A stretch of DNA of 64,000 bases from Bursaphelenchus xylophilus (GCA_904066235.2 CAJFCV020000006.1:3410001-3474000); one strand, 5' to 3'; counted from the first letter of the stretch, positions 1-12,275 are shown. The notes: generated by a model from the sequence alone, not told the origin. Translations and numbers: made by a program.

Positions 1-3000
1 CAAAATGTAAAAAAAAACGAAAATCTAAAAAAAATTTCATTTTAAAACATAAAATACATAAATTTTAAAATACGTCAAACACAGTTTTTTGAATTAGTAA
101 TCGAATAAAACATTGCTTGTAGTATTGGAAATTGTCTAGAACCACAAGGACTTCAAAAATGATGACAAAAAAGTTGTAAACCAAGAATAAACAAAGGGCC
201 TCAAAAATTATGCGTGTTTAAAATACGACAGTGGCTCGTCAGGCTGTTTAATTTAAATATCCAAGAAACAGAAAAAAATGTTTCTTATATAACAGCACTA
301 TATATAACACTACACAGTCAGCTCGCACAGAAACAACACCACAAAACGCCTCCATCGAATTGTGTCCCAGGCCGGAATCAAAAACAAATTTAAAACCTGA
401 TCGAATTGACTGTGTTTGGTGGGGGGAGGAAAGGAGGAGGCTGCGACTATTCGGGCCCCTCCTGGCCAAGATCGTGAGGTGCGGAAAGGAGGGCGTGAGT
501 CAAAACGCAATTCCTTTGCGAGGAAAGAGCGGAAAACAAAAAGCGAATCTCCTCAGGCGCAATCGACTCATCGGCCCGCCACGGAAGGCCTATACGATTG
601 TTTCTTGGAGCTGTACGGAAATAATTGCGGATGCCGGCCGCGTTGGAGCCAAGTTTACAACGGAAGTGTTTCGTCATAATGAGCTGGGATGAGACATGTT
701 TGTATAGAAGCGTTTTAATTATTCCGGAAATGACTAGGAACATCAGGAATAGCAAAATATTCGAATAGAAAAATAACGATACGTGACAAAAAAATAGAAT
801 TTTCTGAAATTTGGGGATGAATAATTTGTCTGGCACACTTGAATACCGTACTGATCAAATGTTTCAATTCTCAATTGAAACCTGTGAGGCGGAACGACCG
901 AGCTTCGAGGATTTTCCCAGCGGAATGATCTGCATTTATTCAAATTTTATTCTAATTTCCTACGTGGAGCTTCCCTATAAAAGGCCTCCTTTCCACTGAA
1001 TAAATCACTTGACTCTTGAGCTCTCGTCTTGTCTCGTTGCTGGGTTGTTGAGCCTTTCGACGAAACCGTTTTCCGCATTGTCTGAGGTGACCTCATCGCC
1101 GGAATCCATGATCATGTGTAACTGTTTAGCCTCGTAGCTGAAGATGAAGCCAAAATTCAAAGTGAAAGCTCCGTAAACGCTTGCACTCTGTTAAACGTCA
1201 TCATCATCGCCGATGTGTCATCGGCTCACCGTTCATCGTAGAAAAAAACAGGACTTAAGTCGTCAACGTCAAGACCTGAAAAGCCGACCAGTCGTTTAAA
1301 ACGGGCTATATCTTACCCAAAGAGAGCTGCTAAAAGCTGTCGCTTTTTCAAGGGAAGCTGCGACATTCAGCGACCTTCTTTGCGAAAAATCACGCAAAAT
1401 GAAGAGAGGCAGCCAGATGAAAGTTGATATAAAGGGGTCACCGGAGAATTCAGTCCTATTTATTATACTAAGTGTGTACATGCCTGAATATATGTGTCAT
1501 TGTACTTATACCTTCTCGTTTTGCTTAATAAATGAATGTGGAAACGCAAGGCAACACAGGGATTCTCCCGCTAGCAACTTCTTTTGCAAAAAAAAATCTT
1601 TTTTGCATAAGAAAAACCAAACTTTTTTGACAACTTGCTTCCAAAAAGTAAGTGTCAACGGTTGCGAAAAGAACTCCTAAAGAGCTAGGCGTTTTCTTGC
1701 AGGCACCTTACCATCGTAGATTCTCCTGTTTTTAATACAGTTGACAATACAAAACTTGAACTTGGACTCTACTTAGACTCTGGGATGCTTCCATCGCTCT
1801 TCCCATCCATTATTTTTCAAGGGCTTCCTTGTCAGATATCAGAACTGTCATAAACCGTAAATTCTTTGCAAAATAATCAAGGCACTCCTTTAACAGGAAG
1901 TAGATCATATTTTGTAGCATGGAAATGCAGTATGATCTTCTTGTCAGTTGAACAAATAGTTCTTAAAACCTTTTTTTTCGTTTTCAAAATCTTCATCCAT
2001 TTGAAACACATTTTTTGTCATGTTACCTTATCAAAGTACCTACTTTACGTAGCCGTTGAACTTTGACTTCAATTAAGACTTCCACAATCGGTTTTCCTGG
2101 TTTTTAAAGAATGCGGAGAGAGTTCTTTTAACTGGTAGTTTTTCCTGTCCTTGATAACGTCCCGTTAATATTGCCGATCATAGATAAGGATTCTTTGAAT
2201 TTTGGGACGCAACAAAGTGTATTGTAGGAGGGTCCGGGTTTGGCGCGGTGTTCTCTCCGACCTCTCTTTTGCAGTCAAATTTTTATTCATTTGAAGCGTT
2301 ATTTTGCTAATTTCATTGACAACATTTTTTCAATTTATGAAACTCAAATATTCGCATTTCAAATTTACGCACTCTTAATACGACGCTTGGATTTTGATAT
2401 TACTTTTCGAAAATTACAAGATCTTTCAAGGAACGTAAAGGAAAGTCGGAGGCTATAACTCCCGGCAGGGGTAGCGCAAAGACTTCCTTTTTGGAACATG
2501 CCTTTTTAATCGACGTTAAATTTTGTTTATAAAATAACAAGATCATAAAGTGCAAACTGAGGTCGCTGCGACCTTTTGAAGTAGGGCCCATTACCGCAAA
2601 AATCAGGGGTTTTTTGGTTGAAAATAACCAATAAATACCTAGGAAGTATGCGAGACCCTTAGGCCGCGCTTTGCAGAAACAGCCGAGGGAGGCTTTCAGG
2701 TCCTAAGCAGGCAATAGCGTGACTTTTTTTGAAAATTTTGGCATGATAACTTTTCTACCGAGTGTAGCGTTGTCACAACATTTTTTTCTGTACGAAGTAG
2801 GCAAAGACATAACCAAAATGAGCTTTTGATTGCATTTTTTCACACCATAAACCCCCGTTCAAAAATGGCGTGAGCATTAAATGGTTTTAACCTATGATTC
2901 TTCTAAAGGTCTGTTGCACCCAATTTTCGTGTTTTCAACGAAATTCCGTGATATCAACTTGTTCTTTGCAATGATCGGGTCTGAAACCGTGGGTTTCAAG

Positions 3001-3350
3001 GGTCTTCCAAAAGGGGCGGGACGTCTCAGACTATAACACACACATTCGATAACATAATATAATATTTATCGAATCCTCTAAGCGGCTTCGATTACATTTT
3101 CCACCCCCCGCCGGCCTCCAGTACAAAACTGGCATGGCCTGTGTAAATAGCGGGAAATTTGGTCAGAAAAATGTTGACGAAATTTCCAGTGCTGAAATTC
3201 CGATTGCGGCGCAGACTTTATTTCTTGTAGTATAGTCGGCACAAGACACGAACGGATTGTCATCATGTGAACCGCCACACATACGTGCGATATAAATACG
3301 CGAGCAAATTGATGTTTTCGAAGCAACCCTCTTGCTATTTTGCAGCGATC
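1..3350. other. Leading region with no recognised gene
   Basis: All open frames here are short (110 codons or fewer, apart from a 129-codon antisense frame) and resemble no family I know. The stretch alternates AT-rich sequence with a GC-richer block around 360-660. A TATAAAAGG box at 976-984 is followed within 20 bp by an AATAAA at 999-1004, a compact arrangement described separately as a possible LTR-like fragment. A TATA-like GATATAAATA lies near 3290, just before SDR A. I see no RNA gene or clear transposon boundary. Confidence 0.5.
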
Positions 3351-5549
3351 ATGGGCAGAGATGAGGGAGTAAATCTGGAATTTGTCGGCAAATTCATTGG
3401 ATGGCTCCTTTATACAATCTGGCTGGGGTTCTATAACACGTTTGTTCCGTATTCGTGGAAAACGAAGAAGAGATTGACATCGAAAGTAAGCGGTTTTGAG
3501 CATATTAACAAGGGGAACGGTCCACTTTCGCCCCTCATAAATGTCAGATTTTTATGAAACTCGGCATAAATTTTCAATAACTTCTTCGAAGAGCTATGTG
3601 AGGTTCTTCATCCCGAGGAAATAGCCGATCTTCGCTGTCAAAAAAAACATCAAAATTTCACATTTTTTTCGGGTTTACTAATAAATTTTTTTGGCCTTTT
3701 TTTGTCAGTCTGGCGGGAAAATAATGAGCACAATATCACTCCGCCAACTTCGTGACTGAATTGAAAAGGAAGTTGCCTTTGGAGCTATACAATTCATTCT
3801 CCCAGCAGCGATGCAATTTTCAATGCGACATTGTACCAATATTTTCCCGACGGACTGCTTTATGTATGTGTAGAAGAGAGCGACGGTTTTGCAAAAGAAC
3901 ATGCTTTTCAGCGGAAAGTGGCGTGAACCACTTTCAGAAAGCTCTCTTTTCTCTTCTCGCTCTCTTTATTTTGAAGACTATCTCGCCTTCGTAGAATTTT
4001 TTGGTTTCTCCTGCAAACCATGAGATAAAATTTTGGGCAATTGATATATGCCCCATGCAAAATTAACGAAATTCCGGAGTCTGCACTTGTGACACTTTCT
4101 ATATGATTTCTTTCTTACCGCTAACAAATATTTTCTCTATACAGATACTTTTCAGAAAGTACTAATTACTGGCGGTGCCAGTGGAATCGGCGCTGCTTGT
4201 GCCAAGCTTCTGGTGGAGGAAGGCTGTCAAGTCGCAATATGGGATATTCACGAGGAAAATCTCGCCAATATTCACCGTGAGCTCGAGAAAACTGGATACA
4301 CTGTAAGTTATATGTTAGTGCGAATTCATTTTTGCCATCCTTTCAGATCTACACACAAAAAGTTGATCTTTCGAATGAATCGGAGATCCTCAAAGCTTGT
4401 GATGACTTGAAAGAGCGCTTCGGAGACGTCGACATTCTCTTCAACAACGCCGGGCTTGGCAATGCGTCGAGTTTCCTCCAGAGCAACACCGAGACAATGA
4501 AATACATTTTCGATGTGAATATTTTTGCTCACATGCATGTAAGTTGGAATTTTCGACGAATTCTCTGGAAAATTTTTGAGTGTTTTGATATAATCGTTTG
4601 CAGATTGTCAGACAACTTTTGCCAAGGATGATAGAAAAGGGCGAAGGGCATATTGTGGCTACAAGCTCGTTCGGAGGGATCTGTGCACTCGGAGGTAGGC
4701 GGTTTTGATTTTTAGGACTCTCAAAGCCTTTAACTTCTTCTGCGTCGAGCGGCTGCATGATGAAAGAAGAGCGGCAAGAGAAAATTTTATGGCCATAATC
4801 TCAAAAATTTAAATTTATGCCAAGTGTCATGAAAATCAAGGCATCCCACTTGGCATACACAATAGTGGAGGACCTGATCCAGTGGCAAAAAAGCATACCA
4901 TTTTGCATACCGGAAGTGTCAAAAATGTGGCAAAATACCTCCATTTCCACGTGAAACACTCGGATTTCAAAGGCGAGCCCGCTTTTTTTGCGAGAGAAAA
5001 GACGCGCTCTTCAAAACGGAGTTTTTCGCTCGAAAAAGAAGGTATTTTGCTGCATTTTCGATACTTCCCGGATGCGAAATTTTACGTTCTTTGCCAGTGG
5101 ATTCTGTCCTCTACTGTACATATTTGCTGTACAAATTCAGAGCGAATTAATCACCTCTTTTCAGAGTTCGTTGACTACTCTACCACAAAATTTGCGGTCA
5201 GAGGATTCATGGAAGCTCTCAATAATCAACTGGAACTTCAAGGGGTATCTGGGATTGAGTTTACCACAGTGTTCCCGGGGTATGTTCGAACGCCCATCTG
5301 GAAGGAGTTCAATCCCGGAAAACAGTACATCCCGGTGATCGACGCGGACGAAATGGCCGAGGAAATAGTCCGGGGGATAAAACTGAACCAAAAAGAAGTC
5401 ATTTATCCAAAAAGGCTTACTTGGATCATGATTGCTAAAGCGTAAGTGCAATTTATAATGTTTTTACAGTAAAAAATATATATATATTTAGGATCCTACC
5501 ACTAAATGTTCAACGGAGCCTGTTGCTGCACAAGTTTTGCTGGTCGTGA
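3351..5549 (+). CDS. SDR A1: membrane-anchored short-chain dehydrogenase/reductase (SDR16C / HSD17B11-like), intact copy
   Basis: Exons 3351-3485, 4156-4302, 4347-4538, 4604-4694, 5165-5441 and 5492-5549 join in frame to 299 residues. Seen: a hydrophobic N-terminal segment (about residues 10-37), the nucleotide motif TGGASGIG (about 50-57), NNAG (about 127-130) and the catalytic set Ser180, Tyr193, Lys197 (YSTTK). Family knowledge: such SDRs oxidise or reduce retinoid, steroid or fatty-alcohol substrates with NAD(P) at the ER and lipid droplets; the actual substrate is unknown. The ATG at 3351 was chosen because it gives the anchor, and an acceptor-like ttttgcag ends at 3345, suggesting trans-splicing. 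In intron 1 the acceptor ending at 4155 keeps the frame; using the upstream cag at 4144 would hit a stop. Introns 1 and 4 carry palindromic elements. It shares exon sizes 147, 192 and 91 with SDR B-D, but has an extra intron near the C-terminus. Confidence 0.9.
3706..3857. mobile_element. MITE family B copy (SDR A intron 1)
   Basis: Short palindromic element starting CAGTCTGGCGGGAAAATAAT and ending in the complementary ATTTTCCCGACGGACTG. It has no coding capacity. The 14.55-kb tandem duplication starts two bases after its right end, at 3859, so this copy is single while the rest of intron 1 is doubled. Confidence 0.8.
4863..5116. mobile_element. MITE family A copy in SDR A1 intron 4
   Basis: Palindromic element of about 254 bp. 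Its left end reads GTGGAGGACCTGATCCAGTG and its right end is the decayed complement finishing CTCTACTG next to TA. Full relatives lie at 40452-40697 and 45764-46007. It creates a misleading open frame that runs into SDR A exon 5. Confidence 0.8.
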
Positions 5550-6290
5550 AAGCAGATGATTAATACTACACTTTTTGCACATATGTAAATTTAACTGTAT
5601 TTTAAATATTTATAAAAATATAAAAGATTTTTGTCGCAAAATTTGGTAAGAAATGGTTGAAAAAATCTTTTTGCTAGGCTGATTCTCATCATTTTGTTTA
5701 TTTTGAAGAAAAAATATAGCGGAATATGTCCACTACAGGTCTAAAGCGTAAGATAATTTTAAGGGATATATGTAGCCTTGTAACGCGTAAAAAAATGTAA
5801 AAAAATCAAATGCTTTTTTTCGATTCCGATTTTTTAAAAAAATCTAGACTCACATGTACAAGTACAGCCATAGAAATTAGCATCAAAAATCATTTGATAA
5901 GACCAGGGCAGTTCGCTTTTTCCACAAAATAAAGCGCACATCACTCGGGTTTTTCTTATCGCTCTCTTTTTGAAGAACACAACATTTGTGGTTAGACGAG
6001 ACGCTCGTTGAGGGCAATTTTTTGAAGAATATTCGCTTTTTTGGAAGAATATCATTAATTATATTGGCGGCGTCTGCAAAGTGCTAGCTAAATTTTCCGA
6101 ATTGGATATGTGGCCTAACAATAAGGTATCTTCAAAATTCATATTTTGAAGGAAATCTGAGGAAGTTTTTCAATTTTACTCTGATTTCTTCGGAAAAACA
6201 TTTTTTTTACTATGTTAAACAAAAGCTTTCATCCAATCTTATTCGAATTTTGGTCAAAAAACTTTGTTTATTTAGACTTTGAGTCCCTAT

Positions 6291-6443
6291 CAGTCTGTCG
6301 GGAAAATAATGAGCACAATTTCGCTGGGCCCATCGCTTCGCTGAAGTGAAAAGAAATTTGATTTTTCCGCAACACAATTCATTTTCTCGGAGGTGCTGCA
6401 TTTTTTTTGATGCGATATAGTCCTCATTATTTTTCCGACAGAT
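6291..6443. mobile_element. MITE family B copy
   Basis: Starts CAGTCTGTCGGGAAAATAAT and ends with a slightly decayed complementary terminus (TTTTTCCGACAGATT). About 150 bp with no coding capacity. Its twin in the duplicated block is at 20849-21001. Confidence 0.8.
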
Positions 6444-6828
6444 TAATAAAAAGACCTTTCAATATCTGTAAAATTTAGAATTTTTTTAATTGCCTCTTTT
6501 TTCGTCGCCTAAAATCAATTTTTTTGTCAATTTTCTCAGGCGCTCTTTTTATCTGAACGCTCCACAAAAGAGTGATTTCCCGACTTTACACCAAAAACGC
6601 GAACGTATTTCAGCTGATTCTATGATGATGAAACTCAAACCAGAGTTGTTAAACTTTTAAATTTGGGTGTAAAGCCGGTGGCTTCCGATTCATTTTGAAG
6701 TTAAAACGGTACACAGTTAATTAATTGGAATTCAGTGTTGTTGCGATCAAAATTTGTTGTGGATGAGGGTTTAGGGTATTGGAAAGTAATGAAAATAAAG
6801 CTTCATCAATTTTTATTTTTTTGAATAT

Positions 6829-7199
6829 CAGTCTGTCGGGAAAATAATGACCACTCTGTCGCATCGCCGCACGTCAAACTGAGGTAAGCTAAAAAAGTCC
6901 GGTGAATGGATTGGCAGTTTGCCAAAAAAAGACACGAAAAAACGTTTTGTCGGAGAAGAAATGGGGAATTTTTGGGGCGAGAGAGTACGTTTTTGCGTCT
7001 CTTTTTTCTCTCTTTCTCTGCGAAATCAAGACGAAGTGTAAAAAACCGATAGCGAAGAGTCTATTCCGGTCACCGGACTCCTCAGTTTGACGTGCGCCGC
7101 GGAGAAAATGAATTGATTCGCGGCAAAGTCAAATTGCTTTTCAGTTCAGCGACACGATTGGCGTATCGACATTGTGCTCATTATTTTCCCGACAGACTG
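6829..7199. mobile_element. MITE family B copy carrying a nested palindrome
   Basis: Terminal inverted repeats of family B enclose 371 bp, more than twice the usual family length of about 150 bp. The extra length is a second palindrome, with arms GCACGTCAAACTGAGG (from about 6870) and CCTCAGTTTGACGTGC (to about 7096) and an inner GTCCGGTGA/TCACCGGAC pair. This looks like one palindromic element inserted in another. Confidence 0.75.
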
Positions 7200-7358
7200 G
7201 TCATTGAAAACCTTGTTGTAAAATACGGCCCTCGTATTCTTTCCTGAATATCAGTTCGATCAAAAATTTCATTGATTTTTCCTCGTTGCGCCTATTTTTG
7301 TAAAGCATCGCAAAAACAAAGAGGCAATTCTTTTCCAACCAGACTCAAGCCATTCCAG

Positions 7359-10268
7359 ATGCCCAACCGTCTTCTCGACCCCACGGACAACCCGGATCTC
7401 ACGGCCGAACGAAAGAATTGCCAATTTGACACCGACGCCTTGGCCGCTCGATTTTATGGCGGCGCCGAGAAAATTCGTCGACGTCGAGAGATTTTCAAGG
7501 CAGTCGAGAGCATCCCCGAACTTCGAGATGCTGTTCAGGACACCTCGTTTATGGATCGAATGCAAAAATTGGAGAATGGGACCAGAAACGCGATAAATGT
7601 GGCCAAATACGCGGAAGAGATTATTTCAAGTCCTTTGGCACAAGAGGAGGCCGCTTATTTGAATTCGTAGGTTGGTTTGGAGTTGTGAAATACGCAGTGT
7701 GTTTTTTGACAAAATTTGAAAAAAAGTCATCATTTTTTTAATTTCCCGAAAATTGATCATTATGACATGTTAAGTTTTTTTTAAAAACGCTCTCTTTGTC
7801 CCAGGACTGCTAAAACATTCTTAATTGCAGCCTAGTTGTGGGCAGAGATGGATTTCCCTTCATTATTCACTATGTTATGGTCATCCCAATGTTGATGAAC
7901 AATGCCGACGAAGAGCAGATGGATTGGTGGTTTTCGAAGGCCTTCAATCGCGAGTTTATTAGCACCTACGCGCAGACAGAGCTCGGTCATGGGACTAATC
8001 TCAAGAAACTGGAAACAACCGCGGTTTACGATGAGAAAACAGAAGAATTTGTTCTGAACACACCTACAATAACGGCCACAAAATGGTGGCCAGGTGAGAA
8101 AATTTTTTATTTTTTTGTGATTATAGATTATTTGATAGTGTCTTGAATGTACGTTTTTTTATTTTTCTCATAAAAAAGTGCAAAATTATCGAAAAAAGCT
8201 ATAAAATTTCAAAAAATTATATCATTCATGGGAAAATTCCAGGAAACCTCGGAAAATCGACCAACATGGTGATGGTTATGGCCTTATTATACACCAAGGG
8301 GAAGTGTCATGGAGCTCACGCCTTTATGATGCAAATTCGAGACTTTGAAACGCATAAATTATTGCCGGGAATCGAAGGTAAGTTAACATACTTTACCTGT
8401 TGAAACCTCAAATATCCGAATTATGACGTTTCTGATTTTTAGTGGGCGATATCGGACCCAAATATGGTATGAACGCGAATGACAATGGATTCATGCGTCT
8501 GAATAACGTCCGAATTCCGCGACGAAACATGTTGATGAAGAACGCGAGAGTGGAGAAAGACGGGACTTATGTTGCTCCAAAGCATTCGAAATTAGCGTAC
8601 ACTGGGATGATGTTTGTTCGTGCGGTCATGATTAGAGACCAAGCTCTGCAATTGGCTTCGGCTGCAACTATTTCTACAAGGTACTCTTGTGTCAGACGTC
8701 AAGGAGAAATGATTGAAGGGTAAGAGTAGTAAACAACGTGGAATGACGTTTGTAGGTCTTAAAAAATATTTTCTTCTCATCTGCCATTTTTCTTACACAT
8801 TTTCGCCTCTCCTAAGACGTATAGAAAATTTTCCAATAAATTTGTGACACTTCGTCAAAATCAATAACGAAGTGTCAACACCCTTTTATACTGATTTTTA
8901 AGATTTAACATACTAACTACGGCAATTTTAGCGACGGAGAAGTCAAAGTTCTCGACTACAAGACTCAGCAATACCGCGTTTTACCCCATATCGCAAGATC
9001 TATCTGTTTCCTATTTGCGGGTGATTATTCAATGAGATTGTACGAAAGACTGGTTGATGACCTCAGCAAAGGTGATACAAGTCTTATGGCTGATCTACAC
9101 GCTCTTGGCTCCGGGCTAAAAGCTGTTGTCTCGTTCCAAACATCTCAAGGAATCGAGCAGTGTCGATTGGCCTGCGGTGGACATGGTTATAGTGAAGCTG
9201 GCGGATTCCTAAGGCTTTATGGTATCGCTACGGGTGGGTGCACCTACGAAGGAGAGAACATGGTCATGTTGTTGCAATTGGCAAGGTAAAAGAAGCTCAT
9301 TTTTTGTGGTTAACATCAAGAATTATGCTAATCTATAGGCAAAAATTGATGACTTTTCGAAAAAAATCCTTTTTCCAGGTATATTATGAAGTTGATTCCG
9401 CGAATCAGAGCCAACGATCTCTCATACAAGCCATCGCCGTTGACCGCGTACTATTTCCAAGGGCAATACAAGCCGAAATTTTCCGAATATAGCCCGGAAA
9501 ATCCGCGGGAAATCAACTGGAGATGCATTCAAGACGGGTTTGAGTACGCCTCTCGACAACTGGCCTTTTATGCACATGTAAAATACGAAAAATTGGTAAA
9601 CGGTGGAATGAAACCCGAGCTCGCATGGAATGAAGTGGCTGTGGATTTGGTGAAAGTGAGTTGTATGCGATTTTACGAGTTTATGACATCGTTTTAGGCC
9701 TCAAAATCGCACACTCGGACATTTTTGGCCAGAAATTTCATTGACAGAGTGAGAGAAGAACGAGATCCTGGTATAAAGAATGTATTAGGCGATATTCTTC
9801 ATCTTTATTTGCTCTATGAAGTGTTGGATTGTCGAGCGGATTTGCTAGAGGCAAGTGGGAAATATTATAAAAAATTGACGAAATATCACAAAAATTATAG
9901 GAAAATTTTAAAATCATATCTATGGCGACAAAAGGTCCAAGAAAAATTCTCAAGGCTATAATAATGTCATAAATGACAAAAACACATTCTAGACGGGCTA
10001 CATGACCCACAGCCAGCTACATTCCATCCGCGAAGACCTCAGCCAAACCTTGACCAAGATCAGAGCGAACGCCGTAAATATTGTGGACTCATTCGATATC
10101 AGCGACCGAGAATTGGTGTCGGTTCTGGGCCGAAAAGACGGTCATGTCTACGAAAACTTGTACAAATGGGCTCAAAACAGCAGCTTAAATCAACATGAGG
10201 TCCTGCCATTCCATCATGAGACTCTGGGAAAAATGATGAAAGACGCCAGAGAAAAAAGCAAATTGTAA
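7359..10268 (+). CDS. acox: Acyl-CoA oxidase A1, peroxisomal
   Basis: Exons 7359-7666, 7831-8093, 8243-8377, 8443-8719, 8932-9285, 9379-9655, 9698-9850 and 9993-10268 give 680 residues, a normal length for the family. The enzyme oxidises acyl-CoA to trans-2-enoyl-CoA with FAD and passes electrons to O2, the first step of peroxisomal beta-oxidation. Seen: [12 protein letters not shown] (about 148-159, FAD/substrate region), CGGHGY (409-414), CTYEGEN with the presumed catalytic Glu near 434, and C-terminal SKL (PTS1). The ATG follows directly after a cattccag acceptor, so a spliced leader probably joins there. Intron 7 uses a GC donor (GAG|gcaagt). A poly(A) signal AATAAA lies at 10308-10313. 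The gene symbol is family-level only; substrate chain length cannot be read from the sequence. Confidence 0.93.
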
Positions 10269-10392
10269 AGGAATTATTGAAATGTTGGAATGAACTTGTA
10301 ATATAGCAATAAATGATAAGTTGAAAGCTTTGGAGATGGGGTCAAAAAGCTAAAACTTTGTTTTTTATTAACAAGTGAAGGCTTTTGTCATA

Positions 10393-11882
10393 TACTCCCC
10401 GTACAATGTTTTGACCCCCCTCCTAACTCGGTCCAAGGTGTACTAATTCGGACCAAATTTGGTATGTAGTATACTCACAGGTTAGTAACAAAAAATAACA
10501 TGGCTGGACCTACCTTATAGTTGAATATCAAACTCTGGGGGCAATTTTCAAAAATCACCTTAAAAAATCGAGGAAAAAGTTTTGACCCCCCTTAACAAAA
10601 AGTTAGATATCGCCAGCGGATGCCACGCAAACTTATTGTAATCGACGTCCCATACCTGAATACAGATTAATATATGGTTTTCCGTTGAATGCTTCGTTGC
10701 ATTTGAGGATTCAACGCGTTAAACCGTTTTTGATGTAGAGCTGCCCAAAATTGTAAAAATCTTGCCCTAGCGCTTTCCTAGAGCTCTAAATTGGGTTTAT
10801 ATTATGTGATTTAGACCTGTGTTAACCTTCTCCTTTCGATAAAAGTGCGTGGTGGCCTGACCGTGTAGATTCAGCAGATACCCTCTTGTCATGCCCAGCC
10901 TTGGTGAGCTATTTGCTCTTTGACTCAAGGTCGAGATGTGGTTATTAGGTCCTCAATGCAATCCTGAGACTCCTAGATACTCTCAAAGAAAAAATAAACT
11001 CCGGCTGACACGGTCTCATATGGTTTGCAGGCGCATCTTCGCCGATCTGCACCTTAACGGAAAACCCGCGTTTTTCAAATGGATTTTTAGCCACCAAAGA
11101 CAGCTTTCATTTGATGGACCAGGTAATTTAAGACGCTACAGCACTTACCATACTCATTTGAGACGTATGAAATGCCAAATGGGAGGTGGTGATGTCATCG
11201 TACTCGGGGTCATCTACAGTAACGGCAAAGTTAAGATTAAGGTGAATGAAACCCATTACAAAACGTGTCAAATCAAAACATTTTAAATTGCTGAGAGTAA
11301 CTAGGAGTCTCAGGATTACATTGAGGACCTAATGACCACATCTCGACCTTGAGTCAAAGAGCAAATGGCTCACCAAGGCTGGGCATGACAAGAGGGTATC
11401 TGCCGAATCTACACCGCCAGGCCACCATGCACTTTTATTGAAAGGAGAAGGTAAATACAGGTCTAAAGTACATAATATAAACCCAATTTGGAGCTCTAGG
11501 AAAGCGCTAGGGCAGATTTTTACAATTTTGGGCAGCTCTACATCAAAAACGGTTTAACGCGTTGAATCCTCAAATGCAACGAAGCATTCAACGGAAAACC
11601 ATATATTAACCTGTATTCAGGTATGGGACGTCGATTACAATAAGTTTGCGTGGCATCTGCTGGCGATATCTAACTTTCTTTAAGGGGGGTCAAAACTTTT
11701 TCCTCGATTTTTAAAGGTGATTTTTGAAAATTGCCGCTGGCTTTTGAAATTCAACTATAAGGTATGTCCTGCTATGTTATTTTTTGTTACTAGCCTGTGA
11801 GTATACTACATACCAAATTTGGTCCGAATTAGTACACTTTGGACGGAGTTAGGAGGGGGGTCAAAACATTGTACGGGGAGTA
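10393..11882. mobile_element. Tc1/mariner-type element with about 600-bp terminal inverted repeats, defective
   Basis: It begins TACTCCCCGTACAATG and ends with the exact complement, flanked by TA on both sides (10391-10392 and 11883-11884). The arms run to about 10990 and from about 11290, leaving a loop of about 300 bp that encodes a transposase fragment. A TA target and long TIRs fit Tc3-like elements. The arms are imperfect and no full transposase is present, so it is non-autonomous. Confidence 0.85.
10993..11286 (+). pseudogene. Fragment of Tc1/mariner transposase
   Basis: The loop of the palindromic element stays open for about 98 codons and carries LSFDGPG followed by MGGGDVIVLGVIYSNGK. 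This matches the stretch around the first catalytic Asp of Tc1/Tc3 transposases (consensus SDEKxFxxDGPDG ... GGGSVMVWG). Here the SDEKK position reads SHQRQ, so the first DDE-type Asp is replaced by His. The DNA-binding N-terminus and the remaining DDE residues are absent. The frame can be extended upstream to an ATG at 10936, but that part lies inside the inverted-repeat arm. Confidence 0.75.
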
Positions 11883-12170
11883 TAGATAAAAGAAATTTTT
11901 TGGCCATAACTCTCGCTATTTTCACTCAAAAAATTATTTTTTGTGGAAACATTACCCTCAACGGTAGAACAAGCTTTGCAACTTTCCATGCCAAAATTTG
12001 AAAAAAAAAACTGTTACATTTTTGCCAACTCTACCAAAAATATTGGTTGTTTCTGCAAAGCGCTACCTAAGAGTCTCGCGTATGTCTTGGAAATAAAATT
12101 ATCTAACTTTGGGTAAAATTTCATCAAAAAAAACTGAATGTCATACTTTTCCATCCCTCTTGTATAAACT

Positions 12171-12275
12171 CAGATTTCAAAAGCACTTAGAGAGGGAAGC
12201 GTTTTGTCACATTTTTTATTCTTCCCGGAAGCAAAATGGTACGTTTTTCGCCACTGGATCAGGTCCCCCAATGTG
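12171..12275. mobile_element. Half copy of MITE family A
   Basis: Only the right half of the family is recognisable: it runs from the centre through TTCCCGGAAGCAAAATGGTACG to GCCACTGGATCAGGTCC. The left arm is missing or decayed beyond recognition. Confidence 0.65.

Larger units (their letters stand above)
5550..7358. other. Intergenic region, SDR A1 to oxidase A1
   Basis: AT-rich spacer between two genes on the same strand. It has no supported gene and holds two family-B palindromic elements (6291-6443 and 6829-7199). The 1.8-kb spacing argues against an operon. Confidence 0.7.

Noticed and set aside
3078..3503. 141-codon minus-strand frame opposite SDR A exon 1
   Set aside because: Antisense shadow of a real exon, with no recognisable domain or splice structure.
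4882..5445. 187-codon open frame overlapping SDR A exon 5
   Set aside because: The first two thirds translate a MITE A palindrome; only the end is genuine SDR exon 5, which begins at 5165 behind a tttcag acceptor. Same for 19440-20003.
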